64,000 bases of DNA from Prevotella sp. oral taxon 299 str. F0039 (GTDB taxonomy: Bacteria > Bacteroidota > Bacteroidia > Bacteroidales > Bacteroidaceae), in assembly GCF_000163055.2 (NCBI RefSeq), contig NC_022111.1, forward strand, positions 868,001 through 932,000, given 5' to 3'. The notes below the pieces were generated by a model. The model was not told the origin of the DNA, did no database searches, and was given only the letters and a program-made list of their open reading frames with translations. Each line of letters starts with the position of its first letter. Position 1 is the stretch's first letter. Of the stretch, positions 34,356 to 43,691 are shown one piece after another. The translations under genes and the position numbers were made by a program.

Positions 34356-34934
34356 ATGGTTTTACAACGTATTGATAATGAAAGAATTATCTTAGGTATT
34401 GACCCTGGAACAAATATAATGGGCTATGGCGTCATAAAAGTAGTATCTAATAAAGCAGAAATGATTGCAATGGGTATTATAGATATGCGCAAAATGACAG
34501 ACCCTTATTTGAGATTAGGTAATATCTTTCAACGAGTTAAAGGAATAATAGAGGAATATCTTCCCGACGAAATGGCTATCGAAGCTCCCTTCTTTGGTAA
34601 GAATATTCAATCTATGTTGAAACTTGGAAGAGCTCAAGGGGTTGCAATTGCTGCTGCAATTAATCACGATATTCCAATATTTGAATATGCTCCTCTTAAG
34701 ATAAAAATGGCGATTACAGGACAAGGACAAGCAAGTAAAGAGCAAGTTGCAGATATGTTGCTTCGCCTATTAAAGCTAGATAAAGGCAATTTACCTAAGT
34801 TTATGGACGCAACAGATGCACTGGGAGTTGCTTATTGCCATTATCTACAAACAGGACGTCCTATTAATGACGTATCATATAAAGGTTGGAAAGATTTTAT
34901 AAATAAAAATAAGGAAAGAATAAATAGTAAATAA
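34356..34934 (+). CDS. ruvC: Crossover junction endonuclease RuvC
   Basis: 192 residues. Resolves Holliday junctions. Catalytic acids visible: D16 in [12 protein letters not shown], Glu in [11 protein letters not shown], and the Asp pair in [15 protein letters not shown]. Length is slightly above the usual 170-180 owing to a C-terminal extension. ruvA and ruvB are not in the window. 20 bp after the MBL gene and 17 bp before the secreted protein. Confidence 0.95.
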   Translation: MVLQRIDNERIILGIDPGTNIMGYGVIKVVSNKAEMIAMGIIDMRKMTDPYLRLGNIFQRVKGIIEEYLPDEMAIEAPFFGKNIQSMLKLGRAQGVAIAAAINHDIPIFEYAPLKIKMAITGQGQASKEQVADMLLRLLKLDKGNLPKFMDATDALGVAYCHYLQTGRPINDVSYKGWKDFINKNKERINSK

Positions 34935-34950
34935 CCAAACAAGAAGAATT

Positions 34951-35421
34951 ATGAAAAAAATGCTTTTTACATTGGCTCTATGCCTTTGCTCATCAATAAC
35001 TATTCAAGCACAAGAGATCTTTAAAGAGGTACAAAACCTCATGCTAAAGAATGAAGCGATTAAAAATAATCAGACAAAGAGTCTTGAAACCAGAAAGATT
35101 GCTACATTTAAGTCAGATGCCTTATATTATTTAACAATGAAGGCAGGTTCTACAGAAGGCTTTTCAGAGCACGAATTAGGAGAACAAGCTAATGCAATGA
35201 TCGAATTTGTAAACCTTTATATAAAGACTTTAGCAAACAATGCAAAGAAAAGTACTCAAGAAGTTACTAAGGCAAAATATAAGAATGCAAGTATAAAGAA
35301 CTCACTTTTCAATGATATGGAAAAAGAAATTACCTACGGATACGTAGATAATTCAAACTACATCACAAACTTTTCATTAGATACAGACTGGGTTAAAGCA
35401 TTGGCAGAGGTTAAGAAATAG
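34951..35421 (+). CDS. Secreted protein of unknown function
   Basis: 156 residues, not recognised. Signal peptide MKKMLFTLALCLCSSITIQAQ, then a mostly helical, Lys-rich domain without cysteines or clear motifs (KAGSTEGFSEHELGEQANAM, EKEITYGYVDNSNYIT). Located 17 bp after ruvC so it may be the last gene of that operon. Its 3' end overlaps the convergent membrane-protein gene by 11 bp. Confidence 0.7.
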   Translation: MKKMLFTLALCLCSSITIQAQEIFKEVQNLMLKNEAIKNNQTKSLETRKIATFKSDALYYLTMKAGSTEGFSEHELGEQANAMIEFVNLYIKTLANNAKKSTQEVTKAKYKNASIKNSLFNDMEKEITYGYVDNSNYITNFSLDTDWVKALAEVKK

Positions 35422-36538
35422 CATATTGATAATAGTACCAATAAGTATTTCCAAATACCTCTTTCAACTTATTCTTACGGGTTATGCCATTAGAATATTG
35501 CTTTTCTAACTTCGCATAATCTTGGTAATCGGCTTCCATAACATTGTCATGATACTCAATTGCAGGCATTGCATGAGTATGAGAGTATAGTAATAATGCC
35601 TCACGATAATGTTTTGGAAGCTTATTATCTATTGTATAATACTTCGAAATGGTTCTTACAAAATCATCTAAACGTTTGTCTAACAAATAAGCACACAATA
35701 AATAATCCACGTATTGCTTATTCTTTACCCTCAACTCATCAAGCCTTTGGAAATATTTTAAAGCCGACATTTTATGCTTTGCACGCACTTTCATATCGTC
35801 TTCAACAAATGTTTGCGGTAAAAGTAAACACGAATTAGAATCCATTGGCAATAAAACCGAAGATCTACCTATTATATTATAGGTAAATAATTTATCCCCC
35901 AATAGATGTTTTTTGTTAAGAGCAAAAGAGCGAAGCATTGTTAATGACGAGTTGGCAATAGCCGATTTCTCTCCTATTTTTATTGCTAAATCATACTTTT
36001 TATCAAGTATATATCTCTCTGTTCTTAATCTATAATGAAATTCTTCATCGTTATTCCCTATTATAGAAATTGAAAAGAACAACACAATAAGATACATAAG
36101 TTGGAAAAGTAGTGTATCTGCGAAGTTAGATGTATAGTGATTATTTGATTGTTTTACTATGCCTTTTAGCCAATAAAGCACCAACCCATATAGTAACAAG
36201 CCGAAAATCAAAAGATAAAAATTAAACGAAACATGCTCATCTACATCACATAAGAATGCAATGAGCAATGAAGGTAGGTAAAAAGCAATGAACCTAAATC
36301 GTCTAATAACTTTAGAAAAAGTCTGCTGCAACAATATGATTATATAAGAAATTGCAGTAATGATAATTCCACCTACAAGCGAATTGTAGTGAGTTTTACC
36401 ATTAGAAAGGACATGTTGCACATAAATTAATGTGTCCGACTGATAATAATACAGATACAAAAAGATAAATACAACAAAAATAAGTGTACAGAAATATCGA
36501 GCAAACTGCCTTCTATTGATTTTTAATAAATATGCCAT
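35411..36538 (-). CDS. Polytopic membrane protein (possibly DUF6057-like)
   Basis: 375 residues. The N-terminal half has about five hydrophobic helices (for example 16-33, 53-70, 82-97, 104-123 and 141-160), and the C-terminal half is soluble and helical, with KKYDLAIKIGEKSAIANSSL and YFQRLDELRVKNKQYVDYLL suggestive of TPR-like helices. It directly follows glgB (adjacent, no gap), so it is the third gene of the MORN-glgB unit. The family name is a weak recollection; function unknown. Confidence 0.6.
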   Translation of the reverse strand: MAYLLKINRRQFARYFCTLIFVVFIFLYLYYYQSDTLIYVQHVLSNGKTHYNSLVGGIIITAISYIIILLQQTFSKVIRRFRFIAFYLPSLLIAFLCDVDEHVSFNFYLLIFGLLLYGLVLYWLKGIVKQSNNHYTSNFADTLLFQLMYLIVLFFSISIIGNNDEEFHYRLRTERYILDKKYDLAIKIGEKSAIANSSLTMLRSFALNKKHLLGDKLFTYNIIGRSSVLLPMDSNSCLLLPQTFVEDDMKVRAKHKMSALKYFQRLDELRVKNKQYVDYLLCAYLLDKRLDDFVRTISKYYTIDNKLPKHYREALLLYSHTHAMPAIEYHDNVMEADYQDYAKLEKQYSNGITRKNKLKEVFGNTYWYYYQYAIS

Positions 36539-38620
36539 TTAGTTCTTTTTTAATACCATTGCTGTTCTAGCAGGAATGTATAATTTAAGCCATTCTTTAT
36601 GTTCTTTAACATAAAGAGCATCAAAATTAGTGAAATGAGTTACGGAATCATCATTCAAGTCATTACCTCCAAAGATCTTAGCATCAGTATTTAATACTAC
36701 ATCATAAGTACCTGTGGGTACTAACAATCCATAATCCACATAAGATTGAGTGGGAGAAAAATTGAAAACAAACAATAAATCACCTCTTGTAAAGGCTAAT
36801 ATTTGGTCTCCATCATTATGCCATATCTCTTGTATAGGTGTTTTATTAAAAGTCTTTTCACTTTTAACAACATCTAACATAGCTTTATCAAATAAGCCTA
36901 GATATTGATAATCAAGTTCTTCATTGTCCACTAAATTCCACTGACGACGTGCATATTTGTGGCTCCAACTATTTCCTTCACGTGGGAAGTCAATCCATTC
37001 TGGATGCCCAAACTCATTTCCCATGAAATTAAGATAACCTCCATTTATAGTTGAAATGGTTGCTAGTCGAATCATCTTATGCAACGCAATACCTCTATGA
37101 GCCATATAATTCTCATCTCCTTTCTTGAAATGCCAATACATATCAGCATCTATTAATCGGAAAATAATGGTCTTATCGCCTACCAAAGCTTGGTCGTGGC
37201 TCTCACAATATGAAATAGTTCGTTCATCAGCACGTCTATTCTTTACTTCCCAGAAGATAGAACTTGGCTTCCAATCTTCATCTTTTTGTTCTTTGATTAT
37301 CTTGATCCAATAGTCGGGAATATTCATTGCCATACGGTAATCAAAGCCATATCCACCTGCAGTAAACTTACAAGCAAGACCAGGCATACCACTAACTTCC
37401 TCTGCAATAGTAATCTTTCGTGGGTCAATCTCGTGAATTAAGAGATTGGCAAGGGTTAGATAACATATCGCATTGTCGTCTTGATGTCCGTTGAAGTAAT
37501 CACCATAATTAGTAAAGGCCTCCCCTAACCCATGACTATAATAAAGCATTGATGTTACACCATCAAATCGAAAGCCATCAAAATGATATTCTTCTAGCCA
37601 ATACTTACAATTACTTAACAAGAAATGTAGAACCTCATCTTTACCATAATCGAAGCAAAGTGAATCCCATGCAGGATGTTCTCTTCTACCTCCCTCATAG
37701 AAAAATTGATTGGGGTCACCTGCAAAATTACCTAACCCCTCTATCTCATTCTTCACAGCATGTGAATGAACGATATCCATAATCACAGCTATTCCATTGC
37801 AATGAGCCTCATCTATCAGAGCTTTTAGTTCTTCTGGAGTACCGAATCTAGATGACGCAGCAAAGAAAGAGCTAACATGATAGCCAAAAGAACCATAATA
37901 AGGATGTTCTTGAATAGCCATTATTTGAATGCAGTTATATCCTGCTTTTATGATACGAGGCAGTACTTTATCCTTAAACTCAGTATAACTTCCAACCTTT
38001 TCTTCATCTTGCGCCATTCCAATATGACATTCATAGATAAGCAAAGGATTAATAGTTGGCTTAAAATTATTTTTCTTCCATTGGTAAGTCTCAGTTGGTT
38101 TCCATACCTGTGCACAGAATACTTTAGTGTTAACATCTTGTACAACACGTTGTGCCCACGCAGGAATTCGCTCCCCAGATCCACCTTCCCAATATATTTT
38201 TAGCTTATAATAATCACCATGACGAAGTGCTTTTAGAGGCAACTTCAACACCCAATCACCAGTTTTAGAATCTTTCTGCGCCTGAAACTCTGGTGTTTCT
38301 TGCCAATTATTAAAATCTCCAATTAAATAGATTGCAGTGGCATTAGGAGCCCATTCTCTAAAAATCCAATTACGAGAGTTACAATGTAAACCATAATAAT
38401 TATGACCATTGGCAAAATCTGTCAATGTTTTTTTTCCATTATTTGTAAGTTGTTTCAACTTATCTAACGCATGTTCGTGTCTGCCTTTTATTGCTTCTGT
38501 ATAATCCAATAAGTATGGATCCTTTCTAATTAGCTCTAAAGGACGTTCCAATTCTTTGCGTGTTCTAGGTTTAGAAGTCTTCTTTATAGGCTTCTTTGTT
38601 TTGTTTTCAGCTGTAGCCAT
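36539..38620 (-). CDS. glgB: 1,4-alpha-glucan branching enzyme, GH13
   Basis: 693 residues. Introduces alpha-1,6 branches into glycogen. N-terminal CBM48 (about 70-170: REWAPNATAIYLIGDFNNW), GH13 barrel with nucleophile D353 in DGFRFDGVTSML, general acid E407 in TIAEEVSGMP, and the later Asp in CESHDQALVG; C-terminal all-beta domain. The sequence around the nucleophile (GVTSMLYYSHG) and the lack of the long N1 region resemble eukaryotic branching enzymes more than E. coli GlgB. No other glycogen genes are near; it sits between a MORN protein and a membrane protein. Confidence 0.95.
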   Translation of the reverse strand: MATAENKTKKPIKKTSKPRTRKELERPLELIRKDPYLLDYTEAIKGRHEHALDKLKQLTNNGKKTLTDFANGHNYYGLHCNSRNWIFREWAPNATAIYLIGDFNNWQETPEFQAQKDSKTGDWVLKLPLKALRHGDYYKLKIYWEGGSGERIPAWAQRVVQDVNTKVFCAQVWKPTETYQWKKNNFKPTINPLLIYECHIGMAQDEEKVGSYTEFKDKVLPRIIKAGYNCIQIMAIQEHPYYGSFGYHVSSFFAASSRFGTPEELKALIDEAHCNGIAVIMDIVHSHAVKNEIEGLGNFAGDPNQFFYEGGRREHPAWDSLCFDYGKDEVLHFLLSNCKYWLEEYHFDGFRFDGVTSMLYYSHGLGEAFTNYGDYFNGHQDDNAICYLTLANLLIHEIDPRKITIAEEVSGMPGLACKFTAGGYGFDYRMAMNIPDYWIKIIKEQKDEDWKPSSIFWEVKNRRADERTISYCESHDQALVGDKTIIFRLIDADMYWHFKKGDENYMAHRGIALHKMIRLATISTINGGYLNFMGNEFGHPEWIDFPREGNSWSHKYARRQWNLVDNEELDYQYLGLFDKAMLDVVKSEKTFNKTPIQEIWHNDGDQILAFTRGDLLFVFNFSPTQSYVDYGLLVPTGTYDVVLNTDAKIFGGNDLNDDSVTHFTNFDALYVKEHKEWLKLYIPARTAMVLKKN

Positions 38621-38638
38621 AATTCTTTATCCTTGTAG

Positions 38639-39751
38639 TTAGTTCTCGTATCGTCTTCCAGAATCATACCGACCCTGTTTTATAATATTTCCATTTCTAT
38701 CTTTTTCTACAAATACTCCGTCTCTCATATCTTGCGAATAAGAGCCTTCAAAACGAACACCCTCTTTCGTTTCTTCTATCGCTTTGCCATGACGTTGACC
38801 ATTTCTAAAGGTTCCTTTAAATCTAGTTCCATTGACATAGTGTATTACTACCTCACCATTTAGTTTACCATTTTGGAATATTCCTTCATAAATATCGCCA
38901 TTTTTTTTGGTTAGTTTACCTTTACCATTTTGTTTATCAGCTTTCCAAAAACCTATATAAATGTCGCCATTATTCCAAGCTAAGGTTCCAAATCCATCTT
39001 TATCGCCTTCTTTAAATGCTCCTGTATATTTATCACCATTGGCGTATTTAAAAATACCTTCACCCGTTCTTTCTCCTTCTAGGTAAGCTCCTTCGTAAAT
39101 ATCTCCATTCTGAAACTTGTAAATTCCCTTACCATTCTGAATATCATTGAGCCATTCTCCAGTATAGACATCACCATCTGTATATTTATTTGTGCCTTTT
39201 CCTGAACGTTGATTACCTACCCACATTCCATCATAGGTGGTTCCATCTCCCCAATTAAAGAAGCCCTTACCATTTTTTTGATCATTATCCCACAGGCCAT
39301 CATAATAAGCTCCATTCGAAAAAATATACTTTCCTTTTCCTTGTCTCTTGTCTTGATACCAGTTTCCCTCGTATCTATCGCCATTATAGTAATACATTGT
39401 ACCTATACCTTGCTGACAATCACGAAACCACAAACCCACATATTTATTATTATTCATAAAATAATAGGTTCCTTTTCCATGCTGTTGATCTTGAAACCAC
39501 TGTCCATCATACTTCTCACCGTCAGCAAAAGTATAAACACCATGACCCTCTCTTTTACCTTTTACGTATTCTCCTTCGTAAATGTCACCATTCTTAAAGG
39601 TTGTAACTCCTTTTCCATGAGGCTTATTTGCTACAATTTCTCCTTTATAAAGTCCACCATCTTTCGTGGTACAAGAGCCTAAAACGATTCTTTGTGCACA
39701 ACAAATTAGAGGTACACTTATCAATAATATGGTTAAGATTCCTTTTCTCAC
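38639..39751 (-). CDS. Exported MORN-repeat protein, 14 exact 23-residue repeats
   Basis: 370 residues. Signal sequence MRKGILTILLISVPLICCAQ, short linker, then 14 contiguous MORN repeats of exactly 23 residues each (35-356), typical unit YEGEYVKGKREGHGVYTF, with a partial 15th unit at the end. MORN repeats form extended beta-hairpin sheets and are associated with membrane or lipid contact and scaffolding. The last three units are the most degenerate. It has its own promoter and leads into glgB 18 bp later. A role in glycogen metabolism is not demonstrated; export to the periplasm argues against direct contact with cytoplasmic GlgB. Confidence 0.85.
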   Translation of the reverse strand: MRKGILTILLISVPLICCAQRIVLGSCTTKDGGLYKGEIVANKPHGKGVTTFKNGDIYEGEYVKGKREGHGVYTFADGEKYDGQWFQDQQHGKGTYYFMNNNKYVGLWFRDCQQGIGTMYYYNGDRYEGNWYQDKRQGKGKYIFSNGAYYDGLWDNDQKNGKGFFNWGDGTTYDGMWVGNQRSGKGTNKYTDGDVYTGEWLNDIQNGKGIYKFQNGDIYEGAYLEGERTGEGIFKYANGDKYTGAFKEGDKDGFGTLAWNNGDIYIGFWKADKQNGKGKLTKKNGDIYEGIFQNGKLNGEVVIHYVNGTRFKGTFRNGQRHGKAIEETKEGVRFEGSYSQDMRDGVFVEKDRNGNIIKQGRYDSGRRYEN

Positions 39752-39798
39752 TACAATTAATTTATTAGAATTAATATCATTACTAATAGTTTAATACT

Positions 39799-39829
39799 CA
39801 AAAATAGCCTTTTTTATTGAGACCTCAAA
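39799..39829 (-). promoter_or_regulatory. Promoter of the MORN-glgB unit
   Basis: Minus strand: TTTG at 39829-39826, 19-bp spacer, TATTTTTG at 39806-39799; 48 bp before the MORN ATG. Confidence 0.6.
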
Positions 39830-39848
39830 AATAATTAGTAAAAATTAG

Positions 39849-39856
39849 TATCTTTG
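39849..39856 (+). promoter_or_regulatory. -7 element of kdsB
   Basis: TATCTTTG followed by CA, 63 bp before the kdsB ATG. The TTTG box is not clear. Together with 39799-39829 it makes a divergent promoter pair. Confidence 0.5.
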
Positions 39857-39919
39857 CATTCGTCCCAACACAAGATGTGTTTGAAATACGAATTGAATAT
39901 TCACTAAAAGTTATATCGA

Positions 39920-40681
39920 ATGAAATTCATTTGCATTATACCTGCTCGTTATGGCTCTTCACGCTTTCCAGGAAAGCCACTTGCTGTAATTAAAGGTAAA
40001 ACTGTCATACAAAGAGTGTACGAAAAGGCATCATCTGTTTTAGAAGATGTATATGTTGCTACTGATGATGAACGTATCTTTAAAGAGGTTGAGAACTTTG
40101 GAGGAAACGTTATTATGACTCGTTCCGACCACGAAAGCGGAACAGATAGAATTGAAGAAGCTGTATCTAAAATTAGTGTTCCATGCGATGTGGTTATTAA
40201 TATTCAAGGAGATGAGCCATTTATCGACCCTTCTCAAATTCAAACTTTATGCAATTCATTTAATGACGAACAAACACAAATAGCCACATTAGGTAAACCT
40301 TTCACCACAACAAAAGACGTGTTAAATCCCAACTCGCCTAAAATTGTGATGGATAACAATAACTATGCGCTCTATTTTTCACGCAATATGATTCCTTTTA
40401 TTAAAGGAGTTGACATTAATAAACTTGGTGAAGATACTAATATTACTGACACTTTCCCATATTTAAAACACATCGGGATTTACGCATATAGACGTTCGGT
40501 ACTTAGCGAAATCACTCGTTTGGAACCATCATCGCTAGAAAAAACTGAAGGATTAGAACAACTTAGATGGCTTCAAAACGGTTATAAAATAAAGGTAGGA
40601 TTAACAAATATCGAAACAATTGGTATCGATACTCCTGAAGATCTCACTAAAGCAACTTTATTTTTAGAACAGTCTTTGTAG
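39920..40681 (+). CDS. kdsB: 3-deoxy-manno-octulosonate cytidylyltransferase
   Basis: 253 residues. Activates KDO as CMP-KDO for the lipopolysaccharide inner core. Signatures: IIPARYGSSRFPGKPLA at the N-terminus for CTP binding, ATDDERIF, TRSDHESGTDRIEE, and INIQGDEPFIDP. Cytoplasmic. Its last 35 bp overlap the 3' end of tilS on the opposite strand, so there is no space for a normal terminator between them. Confidence 0.97.
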   Translation: MKFICIIPARYGSSRFPGKPLAVIKGKTVIQRVYEKASSVLEDVYVATDDERIFKEVENFGGNVIMTRSDHESGTDRIEEAVSKISVPCDVVINIQGDEPFIDPSQIQTLCNSFNDEQTQIATLGKPFTTTKDVLNPNSPKIVMDNNNYALYFSRNMIPFIKGVDINKLGEDTNITDTFPYLKHIGIYAYRRSVLSEITRLEPSSLEKTEGLEQLRWLQNGYKIKVGLTNIETIGIDTPEDLTKATLFLEQSL

Positions 40682-41999
40682 ACGATGTTATCTTATATCG
40701 ATCGTCAATGCGACGACCTAAAAGCCAAATAATTTGCTGTTCATTATTTAATAACACATATTGACGTTGACGGTCGAAATAAGATACCTTCGAATCTGTT
40801 AGCATATCACTAATTAATTTGCCCCCTTTCATTCCTAAAGGAATCATTCTATCACCCTCCTTTATCAATCGAATAAATAATGGAAATGCAACTTTATCTG
40901 CATCTATCCAAATATATTTAGGATCTTTACTAAAGCCTTTATCACTTGAATAAGATTCTTTTTTTATCTCGATAGATAGTTTTGAATTCAAATGATATAA
41001 GCCTTCTTCAATCAATCGATATTCTTTAGAGTCACATGTAAATAGAGGTTCTACAATAATTTTATTATTATTGATGGTTAAAGCATGCGTTGTCGACTCC
41101 CACACCCTACCTATTGAGGTGGTTAATCCTTGCGATATTTGCTTTATTTGGGCTGCATTAAAACCATAATTCTTTAGGATATACCACAACAAATAGCTTG
41201 AAGATTGTTCCTTTTCTAATCTTTCTATATCAACAATCATTTGTTCTTCAGTTTTAAGTAGAACAACCCTATCGTACATTTGCTCTAAAGTTGCATTCAA
41301 AATAGCTGTTGCATCTTCTACATACTCACCTGTTTGGTTAAGATGTTCTACAACTGAAGGATTGATAGTTTGCAACAATGGCATTACGTCTAAACGTATT
41401 TTATTGCGTTGAACATCATTCACAAGATTAGAACTATCTGTTACAAACGATTGGTTTTGCTGTTCAAGATAATTGATTATCTCATTTCTTCGAACACATA
41501 AGAATGGTCTTACAATCCTATTATTCTTACTCTTAATCCCCGTAAGTCCTTCTATTCCAGTACCCCTAACAAGGTTTAATAAAAGGGTTTCTGCACTATC
41601 ATCTTTATGATGTGCTACACAAACAGCACTAGCGTTGATATCTTTTAATAGAGCCTCAAAATAATTATATCGCAAATTACGTGCAGCCATTTCTATACTA
41701 ATACCATGTAGACTTGCATTAGTTTGAGTATCGAAATGAGCAAGATGCAGTTTTATATCCAACTCACGACATAAATCTTTGCAAAAGTCTTCATCTCTAT
41801 CAGATTCTTCGCCTCTTAAATGAAAGTTACAATGGGCTGCTTCTACATTATAACCTAATCTTTTCAAAACCAAAAGTAGTGCAACGCTATCTGCTCCACC
41901 CGATAACGCCACCAAGTAGAGTTGATTTTTGCTCATCAACTCTTTTTGTTCAATAAACTGTTCTATTTTTCTTAGAAACAAAGAACTGCTTTTTTGCAT
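40647..41999 (-). CDS. tilS: tRNA(Ile) lysidine synthetase
   Basis: 450 residues. Converts C34 of the tRNA-Ile CAU anticodon to lysidine, so the tRNA reads AUA. PP-loop ALSGGADSVALL with SGGADS at 33-38, then CNFHLRGEESDRDEDFC and VAHHKDDSAETLLLNLVRG, plus C-terminal TilS domains (LIKEGDRMIPLGMKGGKLISD). An essential partner to the IleRS at the start of the window. Lies 9 bp after rlmI, and overlaps the convergent kdsB by 35 bp. Confidence 0.95.
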   Translation of the reverse strand: MQKSSSLFLRKIEQFIEQKELMSKNQLYLVALSGGADSVALLLVLKRLGYNVEAAHCNFHLRGEESDRDEDFCKDLCRELDIKLHLAHFDTQTNASLHGISIEMAARNLRYNYFEALLKDINASAVCVAHHKDDSAETLLLNLVRGTGIEGLTGIKSKNNRIVRPFLCVRRNEIINYLEQQNQSFVTDSSNLVNDVQRNKIRLDVMPLLQTINPSVVEHLNQTGEYVEDATAILNATLEQMYDRVVLLKTEEQMIVDIERLEKEQSSSYLLWYILKNYGFNAAQIKQISQGLTTSIGRVWESTTHALTINNNKIIVEPLFTCDSKEYRLIEEGLYHLNSKLSIEIKKESYSSDKGFSKDPKYIWIDADKVAFPLFIRLIKEGDRMIPLGMKGGKLISDMLTDSKVSYFDRQRQYVLLNNEQQIIWLLGRRIDDRYKITSSTKTVLKIKLL

Positions 42000-42008
42000 T
42001 GTATTAAA

Positions 42009-43202
42009 TTAGTCTTCAACATACAACACCAATCCTTTTAAATACTCACCTTCAGGATGATAGATATTAATAGGATGATCGGCAGGTTGATGAAGTTGAT
42101 GAAGTATACGTACTTTGCGTCCTGATTGAGCTGCAGCAGTAAAGACAGCATTACGGAATTGATCTTTAGTTACAATTTGAGAACAACTGAAAGTAAATAA
42201 AATACCACCGCTCTTAATACTTTCAAAACCCTTTGCATTTAGACGAGTGTAACCCTTTAGTGCATTTTTAAGTGCCGCTCTATGCTTAGCAAAAGCTGGT
42301 GGATCGAGGATAATAAGGTCGTATTTCTTATCATTTGCATCGAGATACTTAAATGCATCTTCGCAAAAAGCCTCGTGCTTTGTGGTGTCTTCGAAGTTGG
42401 CAGCAATATTTTCACGAGTGATGTCAATTGCTTTTGCACTACTATCTACCGAATGTACCAATTCAGCTTGCCCACGCATTGCATAAACAGAGAATCCTCC
42501 TGTGTAGCAAAACATATTCAATACACTTCTATTCTTTGAGTATTGCTCAAGCAAACTGCGGTTTTCTCTTTGGTCAATAAAGAACCCTGTCTTCTGTCCT
42601 TTCAACCAATCGACCTTGAAAGTCAAACCATTTTCAAGTGTTGTACAATCTGTTTCTCCTCCAATTAAAAAGCCATTCTCTTGGTTTAAATCGGCTTTAA
42701 AAGGCAAGGTGGTATCACTTTTATAATAAACATTTTTGATTCTACCATCTAACACCTCTACAAGTGCTTTAGCAATAGCATTTCTTTCACAATGCATACC
42801 CACGCTATGAGCTTGCATAACAGCTGTTTCTCCATAGCAATCTACAATTAATCCAGGTAGATTATCCCCTTCTCCATGCACCAAACGATAAGTATTATTA
42901 TTGGGATTGTCTACAACATCGATTGCCAAACGCACTTCTAAAGCTGACTGTAAGCGTGATTTCCAAAACTCTTCATCAATAACAATGTCTTTAAAAGATA
43001 GTACTCGAACGGCAATTGAGCCTATTTGATAATGCCCTACGGCTATAAATGCTCCACTTGCAGTACACACTCTCACTACATCACCTTCGTTTAAGGATTC
43101 TGTTCCGCTGGCTATTGCACCAGAAAAAACCCATGGATGAAAACGTTTTAGGCTTTCGTCCTTTCCTTTTTTTAGATAAACTATTGGATACGACTTTGTC
43201 AT
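42009..43202 (-). CDS. rlmI: Class I rRNA (cytosine-C5) methyltransferase, RlmI family
   Basis: 397 residues. N-terminal PUA domain (about 1-75: KKGKDESLKRFHPWVFSGAI), middle EEHEA-like domain, and C-terminal Rossmann methyltransferase with SAM site NMFCYTGGFSVYAM, the LDPPAFAKH motif and FSCSQIV catalytic Cys. Methylates 23S rRNA (C1962 in E. coli RlmI). Upstream promoter with both boxes implies a leader of about 125 nt. Heads a two-gene unit with tilS. Confidence 0.9.
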   Translation of the reverse strand: MTKSYPIVYLKKGKDESLKRFHPWVFSGAIASGTESLNEGDVVRVCTASGAFIAVGHYQIGSIAVRVLSFKDIVIDEEFWKSRLQSALEVRLAIDVVDNPNNNTYRLVHGEGDNLPGLIVDCYGETAVMQAHSVGMHCERNAIAKALVEVLDGRIKNVYYKSDTTLPFKADLNQENGFLIGGETDCTTLENGLTFKVDWLKGQKTGFFIDQRENRSLLEQYSKNRSVLNMFCYTGGFSVYAMRGQAELVHSVDSSAKAIDITRENIAANFEDTTKHEAFCEDAFKYLDANDKKYDLIILDPPAFAKHRAALKNALKGYTRLNAKGFESIKSGGILFTFSCSQIVTKDQFRNAVFTAAAQSGRKVRILHQLHQPADHPINIYHPEGEYLKGLVLYVED

Positions 43203-43333
43203 TGAAAAGTATTTTATTTTGAATTTCTTTAGTAAATCAGTTTTACCTTATTTTCATTGCTTACTTTCTAACTCTTATTTCGAACTACAATTGAGCTAAA
43301 AGTATCGATATTCTAAGTGTTTATTATATCTTG

Positions 43334-43365
43334 CAAAGATAAAAAAAATCATCTAACTATGCAAA
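43334..43365 (-). promoter_or_regulatory. Promoter of rlmI-tilS
   Basis: Minus strand: TTTG at 43365-43362, 20-bp spacer, TATCTTTG at 43341-43334. The predicted leader of about 125 nt shows no known riboswitch. Confidence 0.6.
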
Positions 43366-43561
43366 ACATCTATCAACTCTTATCCCTTTTACAAATAAGT
43401 TTAGCCTAAAAGGCAATGATACTACCTCTTTCACTCTGTTTATTTTCTGCCATAAACATATCTCTATAAATACTAAAATAAATATTATTATTTATTTGAT
43501 ATATAAACACTTATAAATATTTCTATTTTATTTGAAATTTATCTAAATGTAATCATAATAG

Positions 43562-43649
43562 AAAAGCTATGCTTTTATTATACAATAGCATTGCTTTTGA
43601 GGTATAAAAGTTATGCTATTACACACTAATTGCATAGCTATTACAATAA
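43562..43649. repeat. Four degenerate direct repeats with 22-nt period and palindromic core
   Basis: Units begin at 43562, 43584, 43606 and 43628. Each has a core of the form GCTATGC, GCATTGC, GTTATGC or GCATAGC, centred at 43569, 43591, 43613 and 43635, that is exactly 22 nt apart. Cores are flanked by A-rich sequence on the left and T-rich sequence on the right, so most units can form small hairpins, for example AAAAGC-TAT-GCTTTT at 43562-43576. Confidence 0.7.
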
Positions 43650-43691
43650 AAGAAGAAATTCTTCGTTATCTACAATAATAATACATATACT

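Larger units (their letters stand above)
43203..43691. other. Divergent intergenic region rlmI / TIGR02757 gene
   Basis: 489 bp. Holds the rlmI promoter (43334-43365) and its long leader, then a palindrome-cored 22-nt repeat array (43562-43649) that ends 42 bp before the ATG at 43692. I found no TAnnTTTG promoter for the plus-strand gene and no small open frame of interest. Confidence 0.6.
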
